A DNA stretch of 34,407 bases from Methylovulum sp. (GCA_030689765.1 JAUYEP010000295.1:1-34407); one strand, 5' to 3'. Numbered from the stretch's first letter, positions 25,846 to 34,311 are shown. The notes: generated by a model from the letters alone, not told the origin. A program made the numbers and translations.

Positions 25846-27015
25846 ATGAATATCGAAGGCGCAAAGTTACCCAGCAATAACACAGTTGGACCGGATGTTG
25901 GCGCTTCATTTGGAAAAATGTCTGTTGGCAGCGGCAATGAATTTGCCAATGCCTTTAACGATCAGATTAAACGGTCAAAAACAGCGCCTGTCCAGGCTGA
26001 AATATCCCAACCGGCTGAATTGCAATATAAACAGCCTCAAAATGATGTGCAACCGGGCTTGTCCGATGATGAAGCGCTTACTGCGTTGCTCGGCAATAGG
26101 CCGCTATCAGCAGATAAAATCGACAAAGAAACTGAACGTGAACCTGCATTGGGCGAAGATTCCCCTGATACCACAAGCCAGCAAAATGCCAGTGGCGGGG
26201 TAGCACCCAATGACTTGCTTTTTTTGACCGACACAGTAAAACCTGCAACATTGGGCGAAGTTTCCACCGATACGGCAAACCAGCAAAATGTTAGCGGCAT
26301 AGCGCTGTCCAATGGCTTGCCATTTGCAAAGCCGACGACAGAAGCGCCTAATCAGGGCGCCCCCGTGGCTGACATTTCCCTGGATGACATCCTGCCAAAC
26401 AAAACTTTTTTTTCTGGGCCAGCAACAGGCACACAAGAAATGGCCCTAGAAACCCCCGATAGTGCAGAAGCGGCTGAGAAACCGGCGCAGGCCGATCAGC
26501 CCTCTATGCCAGAACTGGAAAATGCACCCTCCGGAACAACCCAGCTGCAACAAGCTATCGACAGCAGAACAGGGCTTCCAACAATAGCCAAACCGATAAA
26601 CCATCCTGGCTGGAGTAAAGATCTGGGTGAACACGTCGTATGGCTATGTAACAAGGCGATACCGTCCGCGGAAATCACACTCAATCCAGAACATCTTGGC
26701 CCGATCACTGTGCGCATCGATGTCGATCAGGATCAGGCATCAATCCAGTTTACGACGCCACATGCGGCGGTCAAGGAAGTGCTGGAAGCGTCTATTCCGA
26801 AACTAAGGGAAATGCTGAATAGCCAGCAACTCAATCTGGTTGATGTCAATGTTTCGCAGCATTCGGCATCAAATCAGCAACAGCCCTCCCATCAAGGCGT
26901 TGCTAACCCGTTTGGACAACGGGGGCAAAATGCCGAAGATGCCATTGAGGTTATTGAACAGACTGAAAATGGGCAGGCGGTAGCAGTAAAAGGCCTGTTA
27001 AGCCTTTATGCGTAA
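25846..27015 (+). CDS. fliK: Flagellar hook-length control protein
   Basis: The 389-residue protein has a long low-complexity, Gln/Ala/Pro-rich N-terminal part and a C-terminal hook-length domain with LNPEHLGPITVRIDVDQDQ, SIQFTTPHAAVKEVLE and LREMLNSQQLNLVDVNV. It acts as the molecular ruler that ends hook growth and switches the export gate. The middle has a repeat of about 40 residues: LGEDSPDTTSQQNASGGVA and LGEVSTDTANQQNVSGIAL (around residues 110-170). The start at 25846 is chosen for the GGGAGG site and because the upstream frame runs into the MITE. Flagellar genes are not otherwise seen nearby except fleQ. Confidence 0.85.
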   Translation: MNIEGAKLPSNNTVGPDVGASFGKMSVGSGNEFANAFNDQIKRSKTAPVQAEISQPAELQYKQPQNDVQPGLSDDEALTALLGNRPLSADKIDKETEREPALGEDSPDTTSQQNASGGVAPNDLLFLTDTVKPATLGEVSTDTANQQNVSGIALSNGLPFAKPTTEAPNQGAPVADISLDDILPNKTFFSGPATGTQEMALETPDSAEAAEKPAQADQPSMPELENAPSGTTQLQQAIDSRTGLPTIAKPINHPGWSKDLGEHVVWLCNKAIPSAEITLNPEHLGPITVRIDVDQDQASIQFTTPHAAVKEVLEASIPKLREMLNSQQLNLVDVNVSQHSASNQQQPSHQGVANPFGQRGQNAEDAIEVIEQTENGQAVAVKGLLSLYA

Positions 27016-27098
27016 GGCAACCCGAAAATATCCCCCAAAGCATGGATATTCGGAATGACGGCTGTTGCCACTGGTGGTTAATTTTGCGGGATAACACC

Positions 27099-27127
27099 GT
27101 AGAGACGTTGCATTGCAACGTCTCTAC
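27099..27127. terminator. Perfect 29-bp palindrome between convergent fliK and cyclase gene
   Basis: GTAGAGACGTTGCA and TGCAACGTCTCTAC are exact inverted copies around a single T. Its place between two convergent genes suggests a bidirectional terminator, but there is no T-run and a degenerate copy occurs at 2785, so it is also a dispersed repeat. Confidence 0.55.
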
Positions 27128-27136
27128 CTCGGTGGG

Positions 27137-28021
27137 TCAATCCACCGCCACTTGGTTTCTGCCGTTATGCTTGGCTTTGTACATTGCACTGTCGGCACGT
27201 TTGACAAGGCTATTGGCCGTATCGTCGATACGCAACATGCTGACACCCAAGCTTACCGTCAGCTTGATGACCGCCATGTCGTAAGCCAGTGTATGCCGTT
27301 CAATTGACTGTCGGATCCGTTCTGCCAGTAATTTGGCCCCGTCAATATCGGTGTCGCTGAGCAAAACCACAAACTCTTCACCGCCGATCCTGAATACAAT
27401 ATCGCTGCCACGCAGATTTTCTTTGACCCGTTTTGCTACAGAAGTCAGCGCAACATCGCCGCACTCGTGGCCATAATTGTCATTAATCGCTTTGAAATGG
27501 TCAATATCAAGGAAGATCATCGACAAGTTTTTCTTATGGCGTACCGAGAGGTTGATTTCACGCTTGAGCGCATCACTAAAACACGCCCTGTTATTTGTTT
27601 GGGTCAATGGATCGGTATAAGCCAATTTTAATGCCTGCTGAAATAAGGTTGCATTTTTCAACGGATAAATCAGGCAGCATAACAGCGTTTCCAGCAATTT
27701 TATTTCAGCATCGCTGAACCGCTGGTTCCGCATCAGCGTCAATTCACCAAGCCCCTGCTCTTCAACCTTAAGCGCGTAACTGCATGAGTGTTTAGTAAAA
27801 ACCCCGCTTTTAATTTCCAGGCCAAATTCCATATTAGTATAAGCATAAGCACTATGAGGGATCATGCTTTCAATTTTGCCACTAAAAATTGCGATGAGTT
27901 CATTAAATTCCAGCGTCGTTTGCAATGCACTACTGATGTCATAGTGATGCAAATTAACCACTTTTGTTGCTTCAAAGGTGTTGTTATTAACAATCGCCAA
28001 TTTTGCTGATGAATTTTGCAT
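27137..28021 (-). CDS. Diguanylate cyclase (GGDEF domain, GGEEF variant)
   Basis: The 294-residue soluble protein has an N-terminal half of about 125 residues that looks like a divergent GAF-type sensor, then a complete GGDEF domain: DPLTQTNNRACF, FLDIDHFKAINDNYGH, RIGGEEFVVLL and ADSAMYKAKHNGRN. GGEEF is a fully active form. RGSD five residues before GGEEF is the product-inhibition site. It makes c-di-GMP from GTP. No membrane helix is predicted. Its position near fleQ and fliK suggests a link to motility control, as an inference. Confidence 0.9.
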   Translation of the reverse strand: MQNSSAKLAIVNNNTFEATKVVNLHHYDISSALQTTLEFNELIAIFSGKIESMIPHSAYAYTNMEFGLEIKSGVFTKHSCSYALKVEEQGLGELTLMRNQRFSDAEIKLLETLLCCLIYPLKNATLFQQALKLAYTDPLTQTNNRACFSDALKREINLSVRHKKNLSMIFLDIDHFKAINDNYGHECGDVALTSVAKRVKENLRGSDIVFRIGGEEFVVLLSDTDIDGAKLLAERIRQSIERHTLAYDMAVIKLTVSLGVSMLRIDDTANSLVKRADSAMYKAKHNGRNQVAVD

Positions 28022-28288
28022 TGCCGCTACTCCGTGTCTTGAAACATTATTGTTGCAATAACTTAAGCGAATACTATGCCATGCCTTAAATATAATTAAA
28101 AATCAATATATTGTGATCATTAATAGGGTGTGTGCCGAAATTTTGGCAGCATAAATAGCCAATAATATGGCGGTACTGCCTGTCAGACCACGAACGGCTT
28201 AACCTACAAAAACCGAAGGCTTGACTGTTTAAAACATAAGTAGGTGTCCATCAGTTTTTTAACATTGCCCACAAAAGTTAAAATATTT
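28022..28288. other. AT-rich spacer without a gene
   Basis: This stretch contains the promoter side of the cyclase gene and a partial REP arm CCACGAACGGCTTAACC at 28188-28204 (compare 6173-6270). Nothing else recognisable is present. Confidence 0.5.
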
Positions 28289-28413
28289 GTAACTGTTCAG
28301 TCCCCCTCTTTGGAAAAGAGGGGTTAGGGGAGATTTTATTAGATACGCCCCCTCGCCTTGCTCTCCCCCTTTTTCAAAGGGGGAGAGCAAGGCGAGGGGG
28401 ACTGAATACTTAC
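28289..28413. mobile_element. IS66-like MITE, copy E
   Basis: The 125-bp element begins GTAACTGTTCAGTCCCCC and ends CTGAATACTTAC, with the exact 8-bp duplication AAATATTT on both sides (28281-28288, 28414-28421). Its core is nearly identical to copy D. It lies just beyond the stop of the pyruvate kinase gene. Confidence 0.95.
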
Positions 28414-28437
28414 AAATATTTTTGCATGGCTACTTAT

Positions 28438-30330
28438 TCACCATTGCAATGCGCGCAAACGCGAGAATTTTTTCCGTTGATGTTCCTGCATACGGATCAT
28501 CACATTCACCAGGGCGGCTATCGCATCCAATATATAGGGGCCTTTGTTCAACATCACGCATTCGGCGCGGACAGCCATTGCCGCATCGGTAAATTCAGGC
28601 CGTGACCGGACGCCTTTTTTGGCGATGGACTCCAGGACCTGCGTCGCCCAAATCACCGGCACATGCGCAGCCTCGCATACCCAAAGCAATTCTTCCTGAA
28701 TTTCGGCAAGACGCGCGCTGCCCAGTTCGACGGCCAAATCGCCTCTGGCAATCATGATGCCAAGGCTGTGTCGGCCGAGGGTGCCAAGAATAATATCGGG
28801 CAGATTTTTTACCGCAAGGTTGGTTTCGATTTTGGCAATAATGGGTATATCGGTTGCGTTGCGTTTGGCGAGCTCGGACATTAAATAATCCATGTCCGCC
28901 AAAGTTTCGACGAAAGAAAAACCGATCAAATCGGCATGTGTGCAGGCAAAATCAAGGTCAATCAAATCTTTTTCGCTTAACGGTGACAAGCACAGATCGG
29001 TGTCGGGAAAGTTGATGCCCTTATCGCTTTGTATGCCCACGCCGCCGCTACGTGCCTGATTGACGCGCAGTAACGCGCCTTGCCCGGAAATATTTTCCAC
29101 GATGGCGCCAAGCTTGCCATCGTCTATCCAAACCGGCTGGCCGATGGTCAGTTTGGTGCTGAATGACGACAAGGTGCAACCAATTTGAGCGGGCTTTATC
29201 AAGACGCCGTTTTCATCATATTCAGCTGGCGTACCGACGGCATTATTTTCTGTCAACAACAATAAGTCATTCTTGAACAGGCGTATTTCCAGCGGCTCAC
29301 CAGTAAACAGGCCCAGATTAAATTTATCAGCAGTATCAGCCTCATGCTTATCCGGCTCAAGCAGCGTCAATTCACATCTGGACATCAGGTAACTGCTCTG
29401 GTTGCAGCTAACCAGCCACTCGGTATCGGAAATTGCTGGTCCTATTAGCAAATGGCGCTGTTTTTGCCTCGCATCAATAAATGCCAAACGGCATCCAGGG
29501 TTGAGCCGTTTATGGAGCGCTTCAGGAATGGATACGCGAAACAGGGTGGTAATGCCGTCTGTCATTTCCGGTTCTGGTGTGCTGCCCGTGGTTAAGATTA
29601 ATTGTTCGGCGGCGATTATTTTTCCGCAAACATCTTTTTTTACTTTGATGTGACGTACAGGCGAACCCAGCGCAATCGCACCGGTGCGAATTTTGTGGCC
29701 GGCAAGATCCATTAAAATGCGGCAGATTTTGCCTGTTTCTGTTTCGGCACGGCGGATATTTCGGATCATGCGCCGCCAAAGTACGGGGTCATCGTGGGCA
29801 CAATTGATTCTGGCGCAGGTCATGCCATTTTTCAGCAAGGCCAGGATCAGATCGTAATTCCAGGCGGTATCGGTCGCCAGCGTCACCATGACATGAACTT
29901 TGCTGTGCTCATGAAACGGGCCGAACAATTCGATGCTGTGCTGATCCAATAATTGCAAGCCACGGTTAAAGCCATATTCGGTTGGATTTTTGCCGTCAGG
30001 CAAGTACGACTTGTCAGTGGCCCGTTTTAATACTTCGATGACCGCATCGAGCGTCGATAATACCGAGGCTTCCGACCGGCCCAGCGATGACAAGCCCGCC
30101 TGGGCCAGCCGATCTTGTAAGTGGCGCAGGTCAAACTGCCTCAGCGCCAGATAATGGGCGAGATTGCAGGCGCTTCGGTTAAATACGCCGGCTTGGTAAT
30201 TCGCCTTGTATTTGTGCAGGCGGTTAACCGCATTCTGCTCAATTTCCTGGCGCAAATCAGAAACTTCCAGCAGCAGTTGTTTAAGCGTGTCATCGTAAAT
30301 ATCGCGGTTGTTTGGCGATGGATTGGTCAT
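28438..30330 (-). CDS. Atypical pyruvate kinase with N-terminal extension, lacking the C-terminal domain
   Basis: The 630-residue protein has an extra helical N-terminal part of about 140 residues before a pyruvate kinase barrel. Active-site motifs are present: ARINCAHD (174-179), MDLAGHKIRTG (207-217), PIIAKIET with the catalytic Lys, MIARGDLAVELG and WATQVLES. The usual regulatory C-terminal domain is absent, as the protein ends soon after MLNKGPYILDAI. In muscle-enzyme numbering, position 113 is Leu (Leu209) instead of Thr, 117 is Lys (Lys213) instead of Glu, and one K+ ligand Ser is Ala (Ala178). Leu113 with Lys117 marks K+-independent pyruvate kinases. The reaction is phosphoenolpyruvate plus ADP to pyruvate plus ATP, if catalysis is intact. 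The start at 30330 is followed directly by the helical extension. Confidence 0.85.
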   Translation of the reverse strand: MTNPSPNNRDIYDDTLKQLLLEVSDLRQEIEQNAVNRLHKYKANYQAGVFNRSACNLAHYLALRQFDLRHLQDRLAQAGLSSLGRSEASVLSTLDAVIEVLKRATDKSYLPDGKNPTEYGFNRGLQLLDQHSIELFGPFHEHSKVHVMVTLATDTAWNYDLILALLKNGMTCARINCAHDDPVLWRRMIRNIRRAETETGKICRILMDLAGHKIRTGAIALGSPVRHIKVKKDVCGKIIAAEQLILTTGSTPEPEMTDGITTLFRVSIPEALHKRLNPGCRLAFIDARQKQRHLLIGPAISDTEWLVSCNQSSYLMSRCELTLLEPDKHEADTADKFNLGLFTGEPLEIRLFKNDLLLLTENNAVGTPAEYDENGVLIKPAQIGCTLSSFSTKLTIGQPVWIDDGKLGAIVENISGQGALLRVNQARSGGVGIQSDKGINFPDTDLCLSPLSEKDLIDLDFACTHADLIGFSFVETLADMDYLMSELAKRNATDIPIIAKIETNLAVKNLPDIILGTLGRHSLGIMIARGDLAVELGSARLAEIQEELLWVCEAAHVPVIWATQVLESIAKKGVRSRPEFTDAAMAVRAECVMLNKGPYILDAIAALVNVMIRMQEHQRKKFSRLRALQW

Positions 30331-30508
30331 AATCTTTTCCTTACAGATAGCTCATTGCCCACGGTTAGGCTCTTTTGGGGAAGAATATACCCGACTGCCG
30401 TTCATTAAACTAAAATTGTAAAATAAATGCCGTTTAAAGGGATGTTGTAAACAAAATATCGGGGGTTACAACAGGGTTCGGCAATCACTTTTTGTATGCG
30501 GGGGGAGC

Positions 30509-30796
30509 ATGGTTTCGGAGGTAGAACCATCTGGGCTTTCGGGTAAATTGGGGAGAACGGCCAAAGGGCTTTCCGGTACGGAACAGGCTGATTTTGAAAA
30601 ATGGCCAACGCCAGACAAAGGGGCATTGACAGAGGAATGTCGGAGCCAATACTTAAAGCGAAAAAAGGCCGTCAAAATGTACCTAAATGGCTGTTCCCAG
30701 GAATGGTTGCTTGAAAACTATGGCCTTAAGCTAAACCATGTTTACCGGTTAATAACCGAACGTTGCGTCATCACCCATCCTGACGGGCAAATTTAA
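30509..30796 (+). CDS. Hypothetical protein, possible N-terminal remnant of a Mu/Tn7-type transposase
   Basis: The 95-residue frame has a helix-turn-helix-like end: YLKRKKAVKMYLNGCSQEW followed by LLENYGLKLNHVYRLITERC and HPDGQI. This resembles, from memory, the DNA-binding start of integrase-type (DDE) transposases, where it continues into a larger catalytic domain; here a stop comes right after HPDGQI. A GGGGGAG site lies very close to the ATG. It may be a leftover of a mobile element at the edge of the zinc island. The function is not known. Confidence 0.4.
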   Translation: MVSEVEPSGLSGKLGRTAKGLSGTEQADFEKWPTPDKGALTEECRSQYLKRKKAVKMYLNGCSQEWLLENYGLKLNHVYRLITERCVITHPDGQI

Positions 30797-30854
30797 TTAA
30801 CCCCCATTTTGTAACAAAACTCTTTCAGAATGTGCTGCATTAGTAAGGGTAGGT

Positions 30855-30888
30855 TTGACGATGAATAGTATATGTTATATTATAACAT
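30855..30888 (+). promoter_or_regulatory. Promoter of zur overlapped by a perfect Zur-box core
   Basis: TTGACG (30855-30860), a 17-base spacer and TATTAT (30878-30883) form a good sigma-70 promoter. The -10 region is covered by the 17-bp palindrome ATGTTATATTATAACAT (30872-30888), an exact match to the core ATGTTATANTATAACAT of Zur operators. Zinc-loaded Zur bound here would block transcription of the gene starting at 30915. Confidence 0.8.
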
Positions 30889-30914
30889 TACATTCTATGC
30901 AATAAGCCCACACA

Positions 30915-31419
30915 ATGAATTCTTCTACCGAAGCACGCCATAGCCATTCCGATGCCTTAGGACACGGTCATAAACAGTGTGTCAGTGAAGCATTAGGTGC
31001 TGCCGAAAATTTGTGTTTGGCAAGAGGCGTACATTTAACCCCTATTCGTCACCAAGTGCTGGAGTTGATTTGGGACAGCCATAAAGCGGTTAAAGCCTAT
31101 GAGTTGTTGGATCGGATCAAACCTTCACAACAGCCCGCGACAATTTAAGGGCACTGGATTTTTTGATCGAACAAGGCTTTATACATCGGGTAGAAAGCCT
31201 TAATGCCTTTATTGGTTGCAGTTGTTCTGGGCATCAACATGAATTGTTACTGTTAATTTGTAAGCACTGCTAATGAAGTCGAGGAGCGCCTTACCCAGAA
31301 AGTGATGGCAACCTTGTCGCAAGAGTTTTTCTCAAGCAGGCTTTATTGTGCATAGTAAGGCAATAGAAGCCCAGGGAGTTTGCGTTAAACGTCTAGGGGT
31401 TGAGGATACTCAAAACTGA
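30915..31419 (+). pseudogene. zur: Zur-type zinc uptake regulator (Fur family), broken by several frameshifts
   Basis: The first frame (30915-31148) encodes a His-rich start and the winged-helix beginning LTPIRHQVLELIWDSHKAVKAYELLDRI, then hits TAA. With one base restored near 31146 it continues as RALDFLIEQGFIHRVESLNAFIGCSCSGHQHELLLLICKHC split over a second break at about 31272, then NEVEERLTQKV..TLSQEFF and, after a third shift near 31325, QAGFIVHSKAIEAQGVCVKRLG to a TGA at 31417. The fragments follow Zur in order, including the CxxC of ICKHC. Three or more independent shifts within 200 bases, beside intact genes, argue for real decay. An intact Zur elsewhere would be needed for the operators here to matter. 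Confidence 0.88.
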
Positions 31420-31497
31420 TTTGTTGGGAATGCCGGGAAGTATTTTTAACATCTATGGGCATGTAAAATCATTTTTGAAATGGCGGTGATTACTCTT

Positions 31498-31520
31498 TTA
31501 AAGTTATGTTATAACATTTC
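31498..31520 (+). promoter_or_regulatory. Zur box upstream of the TonB receptor gene
   Basis: The right half TATAACATTTC (31510-31520) matches the 23-bp Zur consensus exactly; the left half TTAAAGTTATG matches at 7 of 11. Together 18 of 22 informative positions agree. It lies 60 bases before the receptor start, where a repressor site is expected. Confidence 0.7.
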
Positions 31521-31580
31521 TAATTGCTGTGGTTCACTCTACACCCTACTGTTTTCATTAAATATAGAAATAAGCATCAT

Positions 31581-33629
31581 ATGAAAAAATCCGATATTTA
31601 TTACCTTTTATTAGCTATGGCAATAGTGCCGACAGCTTATGCAGTTGAACAGAGCATCGTGGAACTGGACCAAGTGGTTGTCACTGCACCCTTGGCAGAA
31701 AAGGTCTCTGACACAGCTACCCCCGTTACGGTTTTAGCGGAAGATGAACTCCGTTTAAAAGTCGGACACAGCATCGGCGAAACCCTGAAAAACGAACTCG
31801 GCATCACCAGCCAATCTTTCGGCTCCGGTGTTGGCACACCCGTGATACGCGGGCAAAGCGGGCCACGGGTGCGGGTGTTGAATAACGGCATCGGCAGTAA
31901 CGATGCTTCTGCAATCAGCCCTGACCATGCGACCAGCGTCGAGCCATTGCTGGCAGAGCGCATAGAAGTATTACGTGGCCCTGCCACCCTGCTTTACGGT
32001 AGCGGCGCGATAGGCGGCGTGGTTAACGTCATCGACAATCGTATCCCCGAACAACTGCCGGAAAAACTCTTAGGCGGCGCGTTGGAACAACGTTTTGATT
32101 CAGTTTCTGACGAAACCGCCACCACCATGAAACTGGAAGGCGGCAAAGACCACATCGCCTACCATATCGACGGTTTTTTCCGTGACCGTGGCAACGTTGA
32201 TATTGGCGGCAACGCCATTGACATCAACGCCGCACGGAAAGTTGACCCGACTTTGCCAGACACCTTGCAAAGCACCCACGGCTTTATTAACAACAGCAGC
32301 AGCGATGCGATCAGCGGCTCGGCGGGCTTGTCGCTAGTCGGCGAACCAGGCTTTGCAGGCGTATCCATCAACCGCCTGGAAAACAACTATGGCATCGCCC
32401 CTGACGGCACAGGCGGCGAAATCGTCCGCATTGATCTGAAACAAAGCAAATATGATTTGAAAAGCGAGCTGAAAAATCCGTTCCCTTTTGCCGAATCGCT
32501 ACGCATGAAACTGGGCTACACCGACTACCAACACACCGAAGTGCCCAACGGACAAGAAGCGGCATTTTTTACCAACAAAACCTACGAAAGCCGCTTGGAA
32601 TTGACCCACAAACCGATTGCCGGATTGCACGGCGCGTTGGGTTTTCAAGCCATTGCCAGCGACTTTGCCGCGATTGATAAAGAAACTGGTGATGCCCTTG
32701 TGCCGCAATCATTGACCAACAGCTACGGCGTGTTTGCCGTCGAATCCTTCAAACTAGGAACGCTGAACAACCAGCTCGGTTTCCGGGTGGAAGATACAAC
32801 TATTGCCCCCGAAGGCTTGGGCAGCCTGAATTACGTTCCCGTTAGCGCGTCCGCGTCCAGTCTGTGGAAAATCAACGACAGCAATAACCTCAATCTGGCG
32901 ATAACCCGCTCCCAACGTGCGCCGCAAGTGCAAGAATTGCTTGCCAACGGTTTTCACGATGCCACCCGCAGTTTCGAAGTCGGCGATGTCAATTTGCGTG
33001 AAGAAACTTCGTATAACTTAGATTTGGGTTACAAATTTAAAACCGACTGGATGCGTGCGGAGATAGACCTGTTCCACAACTGGGCCAACGATTACATCTA
33101 CCAACAGCGCAATGGACAATTTGTTGATGAAGACGGGGTTATTTGTCCTCCAGACACCCCTTGTTTCCCCGTGGTCGAAAGCCGCCAAGCCGATGCCACC
33201 TTTATGGGTTACGAAAGCAAGCTGATTTTCCCGCTGATGGAAAATCACTATGGCTTAGTCGATTTGACCCTGTTCAGCGACTACACCCGTGGGCAATTCG
33301 TCAACGGTGGTGATGTGCCACGGATGCCGCCATTACGTTTCGGCTTCCAACTCGACCATATCAAAGGCGACTGGAACAGTAACCTGCGCCTAACTCGTGG
33401 CGAAGCCCAAGGCCGCCCAGGCGATTTCGACACCGCCACCGCCAGCTATGTACAGCTTAACTTGAGTACCCAATACCTTATCAAGCAAATCAAAGACGTG
33501 GACGTGATGGTGTTTGCCAAAGCCAATAACTTGCTGGATGAGAATATCCGCAATTCAACCTCGTACTTGCGGAATTTTGCACCAGAGCCAGGTAGAGGCG
33601 CGGAGATAGGGGTCAGAGTGAATTATTGA
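31581..33629 (+). CDS. znuD: TonB-dependent outer-membrane receptor, ZnuD-like
   Basis: The 682-residue protein has a signal peptide (cleavage after TAYA, about residue 21), a TonB box region (ELDQVVVTAP), a plug domain with TPVIRGQSGPRVRVLNNG and RIEVLRGPATLLYGSGAIGGVVNVID, and a 22-strand barrel ending in an aromatic-rich last strand (GRGAEIGVRVNY). The length and plug sequence fit the ZnuD group of zinc or zinc-complex receptors, and the Zur box upstream supports zinc. The start at 31581 begins the signal peptide; an upstream TTG frame does not. The gene is intact although the regulator and GTPase genes on both sides are damaged. Confidence 0.85.
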   Translation: MKKSDIYYLLLAMAIVPTAYAVEQSIVELDQVVVTAPLAEKVSDTATPVTVLAEDELRLKVGHSIGETLKNELGITSQSFGSGVGTPVIRGQSGPRVRVLNNGIGSNDASAISPDHATSVEPLLAERIEVLRGPATLLYGSGAIGGVVNVIDNRIPEQLPEKLLGGALEQRFDSVSDETATTMKLEGGKDHIAYHIDGFFRDRGNVDIGGNAIDINAARKVDPTLPDTLQSTHGFINNSSSDAISGSAGLSLVGEPGFAGVSINRLENNYGIAPDGTGGEIVRIDLKQSKYDLKSELKNPFPFAESLRMKLGYTDYQHTEVPNGQEAAFFTNKTYESRLELTHKPIAGLHGALGFQAIASDFAAIDKETGDALVPQSLTNSYGVFAVESFKLGTLNNQLGFRVEDTTIAPEGLGSLNYVPVSASASSLWKINDSNNLNLAITRSQRAPQVQELLANGFHDATRSFEVGDVNLREETSYNLDLGYKFKTDWMRAEIDLFHNWANDYIYQQRNGQFVDEDGVICPPDTPCFPVVESRQADATFMGYESKLIFPLMENHYGLVDLTLFSDYTRGQFVNGGDVPRMPPLRFGFQLDHIKGDWNSNLRLTRGEAQGRPGDFDTATASYVQLNLSTQYLIKQIKDVDVMVFAKANNLLDENIRNSTSYLRNFAPEPGRGAEIGVRVNY

Positions 33630-33706
33630 CCAATAAAGCTTGTGGAGTAATTGATTCAACTTTCTGACAGCCATCCTATTGAAATAAGCAAGGGATTGCA
33701 TTGGGC

Positions 33707-33795
33707 ATAAGCGGATTGCCGTAACTCGTAGATAAGGTTTGTTTCTCTCCGGTTTCATCCCTGTATCGGTGCGTCGGTAACGGCAATCCACTTAT
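33707..33795. repeat. 89-bp MITE-like element with 19-bp terminal inverted repeats
   Basis: The ends ATAAGCGGATTGCCGTAAC and, inverted, ATAAGTGGATTGCCGTTAC agree at 17 of 19 bases. No coding sequence is inside. A related piece (GGTAATCCACTTAT) is found at 13413-13426. No target duplication is evident. It fills the gap between znuD and the next small gene. Confidence 0.6.
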
Positions 33796-33825
33796 GTCCA
33801 GCGCAAAGCCCATCAACACAAACTT

Positions 33826-34038
33826 ATGCTTAAAACCCAAAATTTGGCAAATCGCAAAAACCTGCCGTGTCTATGCGGTATCGCTTTGGAAGCGGCTTAT
33901 ATCAACTCCCGCATTGCCGCGTTGGATAATGCCGAAAGCGAAGAAACCTCGCGTTTCCGACGGTTATATGGCGACCAGCACTGGCAAAATGTATTGCTTT
34001 GGTTCCGGCAAGCACAGCAAGAATTAGCTGCCGCTTGA
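33826..34038 (+). CDS. Small hypothetical protein in the zinc island
   Basis: The 70-residue frame reads KTQNLANRKNLPCLCGIALEAAY, then NSRIAALDNAESEETSRF and HWQNVLLWFRQAQQELAAA. The CLC pair and the regular helical second half look like a real protein; the overlapping frame at 33794 is less protein-like. It lies between a zinc receptor gene and a COG0523 GTPase gene, which hints at metal homeostasis, as an inference only. No family is recognised. Confidence 0.55.
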   Translation: MLKTQNLANRKNLPCLCGIALEAAYINSRIAALDNAESEETSRFRRLYGDQHWQNVLLWFRQAQQELAAA

Positions 34039-34056
34039 GAATTTTGTTTAATTTGT

Positions 34057-34077
34057 CCCGCTATAGCAAATAGCGGG
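34057..34077. repeat. 8-bp hairpin upstream of the GTPase gene
   Basis: CCCGCTAT and ATAGCGGG are exact inverted copies with a 5-base loop. No T-run follows, so a terminator is unlikely. Confidence 0.4.
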
Positions 34078-34098
34078 GAAACATCCCATATAAACTAT

Positions 34099-34311
34099 AT
34101 GACCGCAAACCCTTTACCCGTCACCGTCTTATCCGGCTTTTTAGGTGCTGGCAAAACCACCTTATTAAACCAGCTTCTCGCCAATCGCGAGGGGTTGAAA
34201 ATTGCCGTGATCGTCAACGACATGAGCGAAATCAATATTGATGCCGTTTTAGTCAAAGCGGGGAGTCGCTATTTTTGCGAAAGCTTGTTTTGGGCATCCC
34301 AGCCGTCCTGA
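34099..34311 (+). pseudogene. COG0523 (CobW-like) G3E GTPase, interrupted after about 56 codons
   Basis: The start [23 protein letters not shown] contains the Walker A motif GFLGAGKT (residues 12-19), followed by [15 protein letters not shown], the typical second motif of zinc-regulated G3E metallochaperone GTPases. After VLVKAG (about 34263) the sequence leaves the family: the CXCC motif and everything beyond are missing, and a frame of 15 foreign residues ends at 34311. The breakpoint coincides with the left end of a palindromic element. COG0523 proteins of this type deliver or save zinc under shortage and are often Zur-controlled; no Zur box is seen directly before this gene. Confidence 0.85.

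Noticed and set aside
30915-31419. Sequencing error as the cause of the zur frameshifts
   Set aside because: Three separate shifts cluster in one small gene while long genes such as the 1128-residue enzyme are open throughout; true decay is more likely, though reads should confirm.
33794-34027. 77-residue frame overlapping the small gene at 33826
   Set aside because: Its composition is less protein-like and its start lies in the terminal repeat of the element at 33707-33795.
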